From Actinoallomurus purpureus (GTDB lineage: Bacteria > Actinomycetota > Actinomycetes > Streptosporangiales > Streptosporangiaceae), in assembly GCF_024055795.1 (NCBI RefSeq), contig NZ_JAMXMY010000019.1, forward strand, positions 1-64,000: a stretch of 64,000 bases of DNA, read 5' to 3'. Positions 8,536 through 17,252 of the stretch are shown one piece after another. The position numbers were made by a program, and so were the translations under genes. The number at the start of each line of letters is the position of its first letter. Within the stretch, counting starts at the first letter, position 1. The notes beneath the pieces are model-generated. The model was given only the letters and a program-made list of their open reading frames with translations. It was not told the origin of the DNA and did not search any database.

Positions 8536-9306
8536 CTAACCGAGCTGGATCGAGCGCTTGGCCATCCCGAGCCAGAAGCCGTCGATGACGCTGCGTTGGG
8601 TGTCCAGCTCGGCCTCCCCGGCGCCGAGGGTGACGAACAGGGGTGCGAAGTGCTCCGTCCGGGGGTGGGCGACCCGGCCGGCCGGTGCCCGGTGCTCGAA
8701 GTCCAGCAGCGCGTCGAGGTCACCGGCGGCGAGCGTCTCCCGCCCCCAGTGGTCGAACTCTTTGGACCAGCCGGGCGCGCTGTCGGTGTCCGGGTTCATG
8801 GTGAGACCGCTCAGGTTGTGGGTGAAGAAGCCGCTGCCGACGATCAGCACGCCCTCGTCGCGCAGCGGCGCGAGGCGGCGACCCAGGGCCAGCAGCCGCT
8901 CCGGGTCCAGGGTCGGCATGGAGATCTGCAGGACCGGGATGTCGGCGTCGGGGTACATCTCGACCAGCGGCACGTACGCCCCGTGGTCCAGGCCGCGCTC
9001 GGGGTCGTCGTGGACCGTGCCGCCCACGAGCTTGCGGACCTTGTCCGCGAGCTGTGGCGCGCCCGGTGCCGGGTAGGTGACCTGGTAGTAGTGCTCGGGG
9101 AAGCCCCAGAAGTCGTACGTCAGCGGGACCGTGCGGGTGGCGCCGATGGCGAGCGGGGACGCCTCCCAGTGGGCCGAGACGACGAGGACGGCCTCCGGGC
9201 GGGGCAGGCCGGCCGACCAGGCGGCGAGCTGGCCGGGCCAGATCGCGTCGTCCGCCAGGGGCGGTGCCCCGTGGCTGAGGTAGATCACCGGCATCCGTCC
9301 GGCCAT
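8536..9306 (-). CDS. ygiD: LigB-type extradiol dioxygenase (4,5-DOPA dioxygenase family)
   Basis: A full-length 256-residue member of the class III extradiol dioxygenase family. Likely metal ligands are visible as His in YLSHGAPPL, His in VVSAHWEA, His in LDHGAYVPL and His in HPRTEHFAPL; bacterial relatives use zinc or iron and cleave catechols such as L-DOPA between carbons 4 and 5. Cytoplasmic. The true substrate cannot be read. It is transcribed divergently from the FAD oxidoreductase. The intergenic region carries two TTGA-N4-TCAA palindromes, so a MarR-type repressor encoded elsewhere probably controls it. Confidence 0.85.
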   Translation of the reverse strand: MAGRMPVIYLSHGAPPLADDAIWPGQLAAWSAGLPRPEAVLVVSAHWEASPLAIGATRTVPLTYDFWGFPEHYYQVTYPAPGAPQLADKVRKLVGGTVHDDPERGLDHGAYVPLVEMYPDADIPVLQISMPTLDPERLLALGRRLAPLRDEGVLIVGSGFFTHNLSGLTMNPDTDSAPGWSKEFDHWGRETLAAGDLDALLDFEHRAPAGRVAHPRTEHFAPLFVTLGAGEAELDTQRSVIDGFWLGMAKRSIQLG

Positions 9307-9322
9307 GGCGACCCTCCAGGTG

Positions 9323-9376
9323 GTTGAATGCTCAACTTACCGCCTCAGACTACGCCATTTATTTGAACTCTCAAAT
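9323..9376. promoter_or_regulatory. Two TTGA-N4-TCAA operator-like palindromes
   Basis: GTTGAATGCTCAAC (9323-9336) and ATTTGAACTCTCAAAT (9361-9376) are perfect in their arms, with centres 39 bp apart, just upstream of the dioxygenase start. The shape suits a dimeric winged-helix repressor binding two sites. Confidence 0.55.
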
Positions 9377-9460
9377 ACCTTTGTCCAAGTGATGGTGAAG
9401 AACCCGACAGGGACGGAGCCGCTTCGTCACCCGGTCGGCAGACTTCGCTACCGTCGCGTC

Positions 9461-10591
9461 ATGCGAGTCTTGGTGATCGGTGCCGGAGTCGTGGGCGCCG
9501 CCGTCGCCGCCGGGCTGACCCGCCGTGGCGCGCGGGTGACCGTTCTGGAAGAGCGCTTCCCCGGCGCCGGCACGACCGGCACCTCCTTCGCGTGGGTCAA
9601 CGCCAACGACAAGGATCCCGGAGAGTACTTCGCGCTGAACCACACGGCCGTGCACGCGTACCACGCGCTCGGCGGTGACGGCTTCGTCCCCACCGGGCAC
9701 ATCGAGTGGGCGAACGGCGAGACGCGCCGCGTCGAGCTCAGCGCCCGCGTGGAGCGCCTGCGGGACCGCGAGTACGCCGTCGAGCGGCTCACCGCCGGCC
9801 GGGCCGCCGAGCTCGAACCCGACCTGGCCGCCCAGCCCGACGGCACCGACTACGTCCTCTTCCCGGAGGAAGGCCACGTGATCCCGGCGGTGCTCCTCGC
9901 CCGGCTCCTCGGCGAGGCGCGGGACCGTGGCGCCCGCGTGGAGACCGGCGCGGCCGTACGGGAGATCAAGTCAGGAGGCGGCAGCGTGAGCGTGACGCTC
10001 GCCGACGGCGGCGTCCGCGCCGCCGACGTCCTGGTGAGCTGCGCCGGCCGGTGGACGGGCGGGCTCGTCGACGTCCCCGTCCTCGATCCGCGCGTGTCGG
10101 GGACGGTCACCAACGGCTTCCTCGTCACGACCACCCCGGTCCCCGCCCGGCTCGCGCGCGTCCTGACCGGCGACCGCCTGAACGTACGCCCCGACGGCGG
10201 CGGCCGCCTCATGCTCCAGGCGCTCGACCTCGACGACGCCGCCGACCCCGAGACGCCGCCGCCGGACGACGTCGGGGCCGAGATGCTCGCCCGGCTGCCC
10301 GAGGTCCTGTCCGCCACCGACGGCGCACGGGTCGAACGCACCCGCGTCGGGCAGCGGGCCATGCCCGCCGACCGCCTCACCGTCGCCGGCTTCACCGACC
10401 CGGCGGCACGCGTCTACGCGGTCGTGACGCACAGCGGGATCACGCTCGCGCCTCTCCTCGGCGACCTGGTCGCCGGCGAGGTGTACGGCAAGGAGTCGGC
10501 GCTGCTCCGGCCGTTCCGCCCCACACGGTTCGCCGAAGCGCCGGCCGCCCCGGCTCCGGCGGCCGAATGCCCGCCGCGAGAGCGGGGATAG
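9461..10591 (+). CDS. FAD-dependent oxidoreductase, D-amino-acid oxidase (DAO) family
   Basis: A 376-residue protein opening with the dinucleotide-binding motif VLVIGAGVVGAAVAAGLTRR and closing with the family's C-terminal segment (VVTHSGITLAPLLGDLVAGE), so it looks complete. DAO-family enzymes oxidise amino or imino acids with FAD; no specific substrate is indicated. The start at ATG 9461 has no ribosome site but a TACCGT box 7 nt upstream, which would fit a leaderless transcript. A longer open frame from 9305 runs through the divergent promoter region and is rejected. Followed after 8 nt by the Mut7-C gene, probably co-transcribed. Confidence 0.8.
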   Translation: MRVLVIGAGVVGAAVAAGLTRRGARVTVLEERFPGAGTTGTSFAWVNANDKDPGEYFALNHTAVHAYHALGGDGFVPTGHIEWANGETRRVELSARVERLRDREYAVERLTAGRAAELEPDLAAQPDGTDYVLFPEEGHVIPAVLLARLLGEARDRGARVETGAAVREIKSGGGSVSVTLADGGVRAADVLVSCAGRWTGGLVDVPVLDPRVSGTVTNGFLVTTTPVPARLARVLTGDRLNVRPDGGGRLMLQALDLDDAADPETPPPDDVGAEMLARLPEVLSATDGARVERTRVGQRAMPADRLTVAGFTDPAARVYAVVTHSGITLAPLLGDLVAGEVYGKESALLRPFRPTRFAEAPAAPAPAAECPPRERG

Positions 10592-10599
10592 CAGGACGT

Positions 10600-11307
10600 A
10601 TGGGGCAGGCCCTCCTCGACTTCGCGACCGAGCTGCGCTTCTTCCTCCCCGTCGCCGCCCGGAACGGCGCGGTGCCCGCCCGGCTCGACGGGACGTCCAC
10701 GCTCGGGCACATCGTCGAGTCCCTCGGCGTTCCGCTGCCCGAGGTGGGCGAGCTCGTCACCGGCGGCCGGGCGGTCACGCCGTCATACCGCCCGGAGGAC
10801 GGCGACCGGATTCGCGTGCTCGCCGTACGACGCCCGCAGCCCGTGCCCGTCGCCCCGCCCCGCTTCACGCTCGACGTGCACCTCGGGACGCTGGCCCGGC
10901 GGTTGCGGCTCGTGGGCGTCGACACGGACTACCACAACGACATCGACGACGACGCGCTGATCGAACTGGCCAACGACGGCGGGCGGGTCCTGCTGACGCA
11001 GGACCGCGGCCTGCTCCGCCGCCGGAGCCTGTGGTTCGGCGCGTACGTCCGCGGCGCGCGCCCGGAGGAACAGTTCCGCGACGTCCTCGACCGGTTCGCG
11101 CCGCCGCTCGCCCCGTGGACCCGGTGCACGGCCTGCAACGGCGTGCTGGCCCCGGTCGGCAAGGAGACGATCGAGCACCTGCTCCAGCCCGGCACCCGCC
11201 GCAGCTACGACAGCTACGCCCGGTGCGGGAGCTGCGGCCGGCTCTACTGGAAGGGCGCCCACCACCGCCGGTTGCAGGGCCTCGTGGACGCCGCCCTCGG
11301 GGCGTAG
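10600..11307 (+). CDS. Mut7-C RNase-domain protein with ubiquitin-like N-terminus
   Basis: A 235-residue, two-part protein. Residues about 5-75 form a ThiS/MoaD-like beta-grasp domain (VTPSYRPEDGDRIRVLAV). The rest matches the Mut7-C PIN-like RNase domain: FTLDVHLGTLARRLRLVGVD, acidic patch DIDDDALIELA, LLTQDRGLLRRR, and two CxxC pairs (CTACNG and CGSCGRLYW) that would hold a zinc. The architecture is known and widespread; the RNA substrate is not. It sits directly after the FAD enzyme gene with AGGA close to its ATG. Confidence 0.85.
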   Translation: MGQALLDFATELRFFLPVAARNGAVPARLDGTSTLGHIVESLGVPLPEVGELVTGGRAVTPSYRPEDGDRIRVLAVRRPQPVPVAPPRFTLDVHLGTLARRLRLVGVDTDYHNDIDDDALIELANDGGRVLLTQDRGLLRRRSLWFGAYVRGARPEEQFRDVLDRFAPPLAPWTRCTACNGVLAPVGKETIEHLLQPGTRRSYDSYARCGSCGRLYWKGAHHRRLQGLVDAALGA

Positions 11308-11352
11308 GGGCCGGAGCCACGCTGTCCGGCGGCGCGGCGCCCAGACCACCGC

Positions 11353-12945
11353 TCAGCCGATGTCGCGGCGGCGGAAGCCGGCGAGGCCCACGGCGGCGAC
11401 CGCGACGGCGACGGCGGTCAGCGCCGCGATGGGCGTGACGGTCAGGTCGGCGCCGGGCAGCTTGGGCACGTGCGTGAACGGCGACAGGTCCATCACCGCC
11501 TGGCTCAGCTTCAGCACCGGGCCGAGCTGCCCCAGCAGCAGGAAGGCGCCCAGCACTCCCCAGGCCGCCGGCGCGAGCCGGGGCACGACGCCGAACAGCA
11601 GCAGCGCGACCGCCGCCGTCACCCACGCCGCGGGCGCCTGCACCAGCGCGGCTCCGAGGAGGCGGGGTACCTGCGTGCCCAGGTCGTGGACCCGCAGCCC
11701 GTGGGCCACCCCCGCCGCCACGCCGGCGGCACCGAGCAGCACGACCGGCCCGGCCGCCGCGAACAGCAGGTGCCCGATCGACCACCGCACCCGGCGGACC
11801 CGTGTCGCCAGGAGCGGTTCGAGACGCTGTGCCGTCTCCTCGGTGCGCAGCCGCAGCACCACCTGAACGGCGTACACCGCGGCGATCAATCCGAGCACGC
11901 CCATGACGGTGCCGACGTAGGAGTCCTCCAGGCTCCGCTGGCCGCCCATCCTGCTGAGCAGGTCCCGCGTGCTGGAGCTGCCCTTGACGAGATCTCCGAT
12001 GCCCTTGAGCACGCCGCCGATCGCCGCGCCGTACACGGCGAAGCCGGACAGCCAGGCCAGCAGCGCGCCCCGCTGCAGCCGCCACGCCAGGGCGAGCGGG
12101 CTGCGCAGGGACGGCGCCGCCTCCGCCGGACCCGGGCGTACGGGCAGCAGGCCCGCGCCGAGGTCCCTGCGCTCGACCAGCGCGTACGCCGCGCCGGTCA
12201 GGGCGACCGCGACGACCACCCCGAGCCCGACGACCCACCAACGCTCCGCGCCGTACGCCCGGACCTGCTGGGACCAGCCGATCGGCGAGAGCCAGGGCAG
12301 CCAGGAGACGCGGGCGGCGTCCCCGGCCGCGCGCAGCAGGTAGGCGACGCCGACGACGGCGAGCGCGATGCCGCGGGCCGCCTGTGCCGTCTCGGCGAGC
12401 TGCGCCGTGACGCCCGCGACCGCGGTGAAGCAGAGGCCCGGGATCGCCCACGCCAGTCCGACCGCGAGCGAGCCCACCGCCGGCAGGCCACAGGCGATCA
12501 GCACGATCATGGTCACGAGCGCGAGCGCGAGGTTGGCGACGACCCCGACGAGCAGGCCGGCGGTCAGCGGCGCCCGGCGGCCGACGACGCCCGCGCCGAC
12601 CAGCTCCAGACGGCCCGCCTCCTCGTCGCCCCGCGTATGCCGGATCACCAGCAGGATGCTCATCACGGCGACGAGCACACCGCCGATGGCGCCCAGCCGC
12701 CAGGCCGTGACGCCGCCGACCGAGCCGGGGACGAGGATGCGGCCGTACAGGGCGACCGTCGCGCCGTTCCCGTTGATGCCGGAGACGAAGTCGTGCAGCG
12801 ACTCCTGCGAGTCATACAGTTTCGTGAAGCCGTACCCGGTGCTCGCCGCGTACGCCGCGAGCGCGTACACCCAGACCGCGAGCATGATGCGGCTGCGCCG
12901 CAGCCCGAGTTTGAGGAGTTGCCCGGTACCGGCGAGGACGCTCAT
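11353..12945 (-). CDS. ABC-2 type transporter permease (multidrug-exporter-like)
   Basis: A 530-residue membrane protein with about 12 hydrophobic segments arranged as two similar halves, as in the fused permeases of actinomycete antibiotic and lipid exporters. Its ATG overlaps the stop of the ATPase gene in an ATGA arrangement, so the two are translationally coupled and form one transporter. The cytoplasmic loops contain basic and Gln-rich stretches ([20 protein letters not shown]). Direction would be export; the substrate is unknown. Confidence 0.85.
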   Translation of the reverse strand: MSVLAGTGQLLKLGLRRSRIMLAVWVYALAAYAASTGYGFTKLYDSQESLHDFVSGINGNGATVALYGRILVPGSVGGVTAWRLGAIGGVLVAVMSILLVIRHTRGDEEAGRLELVGAGVVGRRAPLTAGLLVGVVANLALALVTMIVLIACGLPAVGSLAVGLAWAIPGLCFTAVAGVTAQLAETAQAARGIALAVVGVAYLLRAAGDAARVSWLPWLSPIGWSQQVRAYGAERWWVVGLGVVVAVALTGAAYALVERRDLGAGLLPVRPGPAEAAPSLRSPLALAWRLQRGALLAWLSGFAVYGAAIGGVLKGIGDLVKGSSSTRDLLSRMGGQRSLEDSYVGTVMGVLGLIAAVYAVQVVLRLRTEETAQRLEPLLATRVRRVRWSIGHLLFAAAGPVVLLGAAGVAAGVAHGLRVHDLGTQVPRLLGAALVQAPAAWVTAAVALLLFGVVPRLAPAAWGVLGAFLLLGQLGPVLKLSQAVMDLSPFTHVPKLPGADLTVTPIAALTAVAVAVAAVGLAGFRRRDIG

Positions 12946-13847
12946 CGTGGCATCCCCGCCGGGGCCTCGTCCTCGTAGTGGCGGAGGAAGAGCTCCTCCA
13001 GCGTGGGCGGGGTGCTCGTCAGGCTCCGGACGCCGGCCTGGGTGAGATGCTTCAGCACCTCGTCGAGCTTGTCGGTGTCGACCTCCAGCTTGACGCGGGT
13101 GCCCTGGACGTCGGGGTCGTGCACGCCGGGCAGGCTCATCAGCCCGTCGGGCGGGCTCGCCAGCTCGGCCGTGATCGAGGTGCGGGTCAGGTGCCGCAGC
13201 TCGGAGAGCGTGCCGGTCTCCACGGTGCGGCCCTTGCGGATGATGCTCACCCGGTCGCAGAGCGCCTCGACCTCGGACAGGATGTGGCTGGACAGCAGCA
13301 CCGTGCGACCGCGCTCGCGCTCCTCCTCGACGCACCGCTGGAAGACCTCCTCCATGAGCGGGTCGAGGCCGGAGGTCGGCTCGTCGAGGATGAGCAGCTC
13401 GACGTCCGAGGCGAACGCCGCGACCAGGGCGACCTTCTGCCGGTTGCCCTTGGAGTACGCCCGGCCCTTCTTCTTCGGGTCCAGCTCGAACCGTTCGAGC
13501 AGTTCGGCCTTGCGCCCCGGATCGTGGCCGCCGCGCAGCCGGCCGAGCAGGTCGATGACCTCGCCGCCGGTGAGGTTCGGCCACAGGACGACGTCGCCCG
13601 GGACGTACGCGAGGCGCCGGTGCAGGGTGGTGACGTCGCGCCACGGGTCACCGCCCAGCAGCCGCGCCGTCCCCGCGTCGGCCCGCAGCAGGCCGAGCAG
13701 GATGCGGATGGTCGTGGACTTCCCGGCGCCGTTGGGGCCCAGGAAGCCGTGGACCTCACCGGATCGGACGGTCAGGTCCAGACCGTCGAGCGCACGCGTA
13801 CGGCCGAACGTCTTCACCAGGCCGGACACGGATATCGCGTCTGTCAT
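12942..13847 (-). CDS. ABC transporter ATP-binding protein
   Basis: A 301-residue ATPase: Walker [11 protein letters not shown]-loop region [14 protein letters not shown], a variant signature YSKGNRQK where most ABC proteins have LSGGQ, Walker [14 protein letters not shown] and switch His in SSHILSE. The C-terminal 90 residues form the extra domain typical of drug-exporter ATPases (DrrA/CcmA type). It partners the overlapping permease. It is divergent from a GbsR/MarR-type regulator 82 bp away, with a shared palindromic site between them, suggesting local control by that regulator. Confidence 0.9.
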   Translation of the reverse strand: MTDAISVSGLVKTFGRTRALDGLDLTVRSGEVHGFLGPNGAGKSTTIRILLGLLRADAGTARLLGGDPWRDVTTLHRRLAYVPGDVVLWPNLTGGEVIDLLGRLRGGHDPGRKAELLERFELDPKKKGRAYSKGNRQKVALVAAFASDVELLILDEPTSGLDPLMEEVFQRCVEEERERGRTVLLSSHILSEVEALCDRVSIIRKGRTVETGTLSELRHLTRTSITAELASPPDGLMSLPGVHDPDVQGTRVKLEVDTDKLDEVLKHLTQAGVRSLTSTPPTLEELFLRHYEDEAPAGMPR

Positions 13848-13867
13848 GCTTCTGAAGCTACATTAGT

Positions 13868-13883
13868 TTCACAAGTTCGTGAA
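13868..13883. promoter_or_regulatory. Operator-like inverted repeat TTCAC-N6-GTGAA
   Basis: Lies in the 82-bp region between the divergent ATPase and regulator genes; a second GTGAA follows 5 bp later. Position and symmetry suggest the binding site of the neighbouring regulator. Confidence 0.45.
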
Positions 13884-13929
13884 GACAGTGAACTTCGATA
13901 CGCTGGTTCCGGACAAGGAGTGTGATCGC

Positions 13930-14418
13930 GTGGCCGAGCGGGACCCGGAGGCCGTACGACGGTTCGTCGAGCGGTTCGCCTCGGACATGGTCGAGGCGGG
14001 GATGCCGCGCATGCCCTCCCGAGCCTTCGCCGCGCTGATCGGCTCCGACACCGGCCACCTCACCGCCGCGGAGCTGTCGGAGCTCCTTCAAGCGAGCCCC
14101 GCGGCGATCTCCGGCGCGGTGCGCTACCTCACCCACGTGCACATGGTCCGGCGGGAGCGCGAGCCGGGCTCCCGCCGCGACCACTACGTCGTCGACAGTG
14201 ACATCTGGTACGAGACGCTGCTCGACCGCGACCGGATCGTCGGACGCTGGCAGCAGAGCCTCCGCGAGGGCATCGAGGCGGTCGGCCTCGACACCCCGGC
14301 GGGCGAGCGCCTGGCCCTCACCCTCGCGTTCTTCGACTTCGTCGGCGAGGAGATGGAGGGGTTCCGCGCCCGGTGGCGGGAGCGCAAGGCCGAGCTGATC
14401 GCCGCCCGCCGGAGCTGA
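13930..14418 (+). CDS. GbsR/MarR-family transcriptional regulator
   Basis: A 162-residue winged-helix regulator: a helical start (DPEAVRRFVERFASDMVEAG), an HTH at about residues 45-75 (LTAAELSELLQASPAAISGA), and a wing with REREPGSRRDHYVVD. A C-terminal dimerisation helix pair follows. GTG 13930 is chosen because AAGGAG precedes it by 9 nt; an ATG at 13879 would place the start inside the operator. It is divergent from the ABC exporter, the usual arrangement for a local repressor that responds to the exported compound. Confidence 0.8.
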   Translation: MAERDPEAVRRFVERFASDMVEAGMPRMPSRAFAALIGSDTGHLTAAELSELLQASPAAISGAVRYLTHVHMVRREREPGSRRDHYVVDSDIWYETLLDRDRIVGRWQQSLREGIEAVGLDTPAGERLALTLAFFDFVGEEMEGFRARWRERKAELIAARRS

Positions 14419-14441
14419 GCCCGGCTCAGCAGTTCGGATGT

Positions 14442-15038
14442 TCAGCCGCCCACACGGACGGCTCCGGCGTAGTCGCCGCCCAGGCGGACCGGGGCCACCC
14501 GCACGTGCGTGCCGGACTGGAAGGCCTCCACCATCTGGCCGGCCCCTAGGTAGAGGGCGACGTGGTGAATGTGCCCGCGCCCCCAGAACAGCAGGTCGCC
14601 GGGGAGCAGGGGCCCGGTGCCCTGCGCCGGAGAGAATCGCGCGACGGCCTGTCCCGTATGGAATTGATTGCCGGAGGTGCCGTTGATAATATCGCGGCCG
14701 GTCGCCCGATAATAGGCGTATCGCACCAACCCGGAACAGTCGAATCCCAGCCGTTGCCCGTCGTTCTTGCTAGCCGGATCCTGACCGTCGTAATGGCCGT
14801 ACGTCGGGCCGGGAACGGGCCCGTGGCCCCCGCCCCAGCTGTACCACATTCCGAGCTTCTCGCACGCCGCCCGTACCGCCTGCTGCGCCACCGGGGACGC
14901 GCCCGGCTGCAGCACGCCGCACCCGGCGACGGCGGCACGGGCGGGCGTACCGGCCGCCTGCCCGGCGGTCGCCGCCGTGGCCGCTCCGACGACGAGTCCC
15001 GCCGCACCGACAAGACCGGCGATATTCCGAACGGACAT
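14442..15038 (-). CDS. Secreted NlpC/P60 peptidoglycan endopeptidase
   Basis: A 198-residue protein with a signal peptide (MSVRNIAGLVGAAGL to about residue 30). A single NlpC/P60 domain follows, with catalytic Cys101 in LGFDCSGLVRYAYY, His158/159 in GHIHHVALYLG, and the family's PGDLLFWG motif. It should cut gamma-D-Glu to diamino-acid bonds in wall peptides. There is no separate binding domain. ATG 15038 is preceded by GGGGG six bases upstream. A long structured leader lies in front, so RNA-level or stress control is plausible. Confidence 0.85.
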   Translation of the reverse strand: MSVRNIAGLVGAAGLVVGAATAATAGQAAGTPARAAVAGCGVLQPGASPVAQQAVRAACEKLGMWYSWGGGHGPVPGPTYGHYDGQDPASKNDGQRLGFDCSGLVRYAYYRATGRDIINGTSGNQFHTGQAVARFSPAQGTGPLLPGDLLFWGRGHIHHVALYLGAGQMVEAFQSGTHVRVAPVRLGGDYAGAVRVGG

Positions 15039-15418
15039 GAATGCCCCCGCTTTCCCGTCACTGATCCCACGGATCTCCCGGTCGCGCTCATTCCCCCGAA
15101 TTCGGGGACCGAATCCCGGCCGGCGAAACGCCATCGCCGGATATGAAACGCGATGAGCCGGCGGGGCCGGTGATGACCCCCGAATGAATCGCCCATTTGG
15201 GAGGCACACCCATGTATTGGGCGCCGACGGCACGCCACTGCGTCAGCCGCCGTCCGCTGAGACGATAATTTTCCCGCCTGAGTAGAAACCGTGGAAAGAC
15301 ATGGGTGCCCCCCCACGGCAACGGCGTAGTGGACTTCCGCCGGCCTCCTCCCGCCTGAAAGTGCCACCGATTGGACGTTGAAGATCGGGGCGGCGCTTCT
15401 CGGCGGATTTCACGGTGT
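15039..15418 (-). other. Long, foldable 5' leader of the NlpC/P60 gene
   Basis: About 380 bases without a gene. Read on the minus strand, GGGGGGGCACCCATGT (15300-15315) can pair with ACATGGGTGTGCCTCCC (15200-15216). That encloses a hairpin formed from a dispersed repeat and a GC-rich stem. The conserved core of the c-di-AMP (ydaO) riboswitch, which often precedes such hydrolases in actinomycetes, was looked for and not seen. Confidence 0.4.
15257..15320 (-). repeat. Dispersed palindromic repeat, copy A
   Basis: The minus strand reads GTTTCTACTCAGGCGG then GAAAATTATCGTCTCAG. This aligns with 28 of 33 bases of copy B near 32.87 kb, and the flanking GG-GGC...GTCTT also matches. The left arm is degenerate, so the hairpin is weaker than in copy B. 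Confidence 0.6.
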
Positions 15419-16033
15419 CTAGCCGCTGGCCGCGGCGGCGTGCTTCTGCCGTACGGCCTTCTCCAGGGCGCGGGCGACCGGCCAGACCGTGTCGGACAGT
15501 TCCTCGATCCTGCGTGCGTGCTCGCGGCGCCCGCGGCGGTTCAGCACCGTCGGCAGCTCGCCGCGGGCGGCCAGCACGAGCGCGGCCTCGGTGCGGGGAT
15601 CGGCGTCCGCGGCGGGCCGGAGGGCGGCCTTGACCTCTGTCGCGTACCGCTTCACCTGGCGGCGCTCGCGAAGGGTGACCCGGTCGGGGAGGATCCTGCG
15701 CGGCTTCACTTCGATCCACCGGTCCTGCTCCAGCTGATCGCGGACCTCGCGGACGATGCGGCGGTCGTCGGCGTTCACCCAGCGCCGCCAGGACCGGGGC
15801 TTGGCCTCGGCGATCCGGCGTAGCACGGCGTCGAGGACCGGGTCGCCGGTCGGCTTCGCGGCGATGACCTTGACCTTGCCGTCGTCGTCGGTCAGCCGCT
15901 GGTCGAGGTAGAGGTCGGCCAGCGCGGCGGCGCGCAGGACCAGGCCGAGCTGCGTGCGCGCGGTGAGGCGCTCCTTCTCTACGTCGTAGGCCAGCAGGTA
16001 GAGCCGCGCCGGGAGCGATCGGGGCAGGTTCAT
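15419..16033 (-). CDS. GOLPH3/VPS74-family (GPP34) protein
   Basis: A 204-residue, mostly helical protein. It matches the bacterial branch of the GOLPH3 family: [20 protein letters not shown] at the start, an [13 protein letters not shown] helix, [10 protein letters not shown], and a basic C-terminal half with [14 protein letters not shown]. Eukaryotic members bind phosphoinositides on Golgi membranes; the role of bacterial ones is unknown, though membrane association is plausible. GGAGG sits 7 nt before the ATG. The ATG overlaps the stop of the ribbon-helix-helix gene by 4 nt, the last gene of a three-gene operon headed by an SPFH protein. Confidence 0.8.
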   Translation of the reverse strand: MNLPRSLPARLYLLAYDVEKERLTARTQLGLVLRAAALADLYLDQRLTDDDGKVKVIAAKPTGDPVLDAVLRRIAEAKPRSWRRWVNADDRRIVREVRDQLEQDRWIEVKPRRILPDRVTLRERRQVKRYATEVKAALRPAADADPRTEAALVLAARGELPTVLNRRGRREHARRIEELSDTVWPVARALEKAVRQKHAAAASG

Positions 16034-16257
16034 TCGGGATCCTCCTTCGGAGGTCGTCCGGGGTCCTCTCGTGGAGGCCGTCCGGGTCTGCGCATGCGGG
16101 AGGCCTCGCGCGGCATCCGCCCCGCGTCGGCCAGCGCGCGGCGCAGCAGGAACTCGATCTGCGCGTTGGTGCTGCGCAGCTCGTCGGCCGCCCATCGGGC
16201 CAGGGCCTCGTGGACGGCCGGATCGAGCCGCAACAGGACCTTCTTGCGCTCCGTCAC
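16030..16257 (-). CDS. Small ribbon-helix-helix (Arc/CopG-like) protein
   Basis: A 75-residue protein whose first 45 residues fit an Arc-type fold: beta strand [22 protein letters not shown], then a helix ending [12 protein letters not shown]. The tail is Arg/Pro-rich ([20 protein letters not shown]). Family members are dimeric DNA binders and often autoregulate. The operon has a perfect palindrome upstream, so this is the obvious candidate repressor. It overlaps its neighbours by 4 nt on both sides. Confidence 0.75.
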   Translation of the reverse strand: MTERKKVLLRLDPAVHEALARWAADELRSTNAQIEFLLRRALADAGRMPREASRMRRPGRPPREDPGRPPKEDPE

Positions 16258-17138
16258 TGGTACAGGGAGCCCGTGTTGACGACGGGCTGGGCGTCGCGGT
16301 CGCCGCAGAGGACGACGAGCAGGTTGCTGACCATCGCGGCCTTGCGCTCCTCGTCGAGGTCGACGACGTCGTGCTCGGCCAGCTGGGTCAGGGCGGCCTC
16401 GACCATGCCGACCGCGCCGTCGACGATGCGCTGCCGGGCGGCGACGATGGCTCCGGCCTGCTGGCGGCGCAGCATCGCCTGGGCGATCTCGGGGGCGTAC
16501 GACAGGCGGGTGATGCGCGACTCGATGACCTTGACGCCCGCCGACGCGACCCGCGCCGCGATCTCCTCGGACAACCTGCCGGTGATCTCGTCGGCGCTCT
16601 CGCGGAGGGAGAGCCGCTCGTCGCCGTGCGCGTCGTACGGGTAGATCCCGGCGATGTGCCGGACGGCGGTCTCGGTCTGGATGGCGACGAACTCGACGAA
16701 GTCGTCCACCTCGAACACGGCCTTGGCGGTGTCCTCGACCTGCCAGACGACGACGGCGGAGATCTCGATCGGGTTGCCCTCCGCGTCGTTGACCTTGGTG
16801 CGCTCGGTCTCGTGGTTGCGGATCCGGGTGGAGATCTTGCGCCGGGTCGTCAGCGGGTTGACCCAGCGCAGCCCGTCCGTGCGGATCGTCCCGACGTACC
16901 GGCCGAGCAGCTGGACCACGCGCGCCTCGCCCGGCGCCACGGCGGTCAGCCCGATGGCCACGACGGCGGCGCCGACGATGAGGAGGATCGCGAGAACGAT
17001 GAGCGCGGCCTCTCTCGTGAAGAACAGGGCGACGCCGGCGGCCAGTGCCACGACGATCGCCGCCAGCATCGGCCAGCCGGACACCCCGGCGGCGGTCCGC
17101 TCGCCGACCTTGGGCGTCGGCATCTCGATCTCGGCCAC
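16254..17138 (-). CDS. SPFH/band-7 (stomatin-like) membrane protein
   Basis: A 294-residue protein with two close N-terminal membrane segments ([19 protein letters not shown] and [17 protein letters not shown]). The SPFH domain follows ([20 protein letters not shown] through [17 protein letters not shown]), then a coiled Ala/Gln region. Such proteins form oligomeric membrane scaffolds. GTG 17138 is chosen because GGAGGAG precedes it by 3-6 nt; an upstream ATG would lie over the ribosome site. First gene of an SPFH/RHH/GOLPH3 operon with 4-nt overlaps. Pairing of a membrane scaffold with a lipid-binding family suggests a membrane-organising role (inference). Confidence 0.85.
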   Translation of the reverse strand: MAEIEMPTPKVGERTAAGVSGWPMLAAIVVALAAGVALFFTREAALIVLAILLIVGAAVVAIGLTAVAPGEARVVQLLGRYVGTIRTDGLRWVNPLTTRRKISTRIRNHETERTKVNDAEGNPIEISAVVVWQVEDTAKAVFEVDDFVEFVAIQTETAVRHIAGIYPYDAHGDERLSLRESADEITGRLSEEIAARVASAGVKVIESRITRLSYAPEIAQAMLRRQQAGAIVAARQRIVDGAVGMVEAALTQLAEHDVVDLDEERKAAMVSNLLVVLCGDRDAQPVVNTGSLYQ

Positions 17139-17169
17139 GACTCCTCCTAGATGCTTATCGCGTGCCATC

Positions 17170-17185
17170 AAAGTGATATCACTTT
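17170..17185. promoter_or_regulatory. Perfect 16-bp palindrome AAAGTGATATCACTTT
   Basis: Located 32 bp upstream of the SPFH start. The high AT content stands out in its surroundings. Likely operator for the operon's own ribbon-helix-helix protein. Confidence 0.65.
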
Positions 17186-17252
17186 AAGTCGGCGATGCCC
17201 CCGGGCGCAAGGCGCGGTCACGTGATTTGGCGGCGGCGGGCAGTATTGACTC

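Noticed and set aside
9305-9460. Longer N-terminus for the FAD oxidoreductase
   Set aside because: It would run through the divergent operator region and precede the conserved VLVIGAGVVG start by 52 unconserved residues.
15039-15418. c-di-AMP (ydaO) riboswitch before the NlpC/P60 gene
   Set aside because: The conserved GAACCCGACAGCT-like core was searched for by eye on the minus strand and not found.
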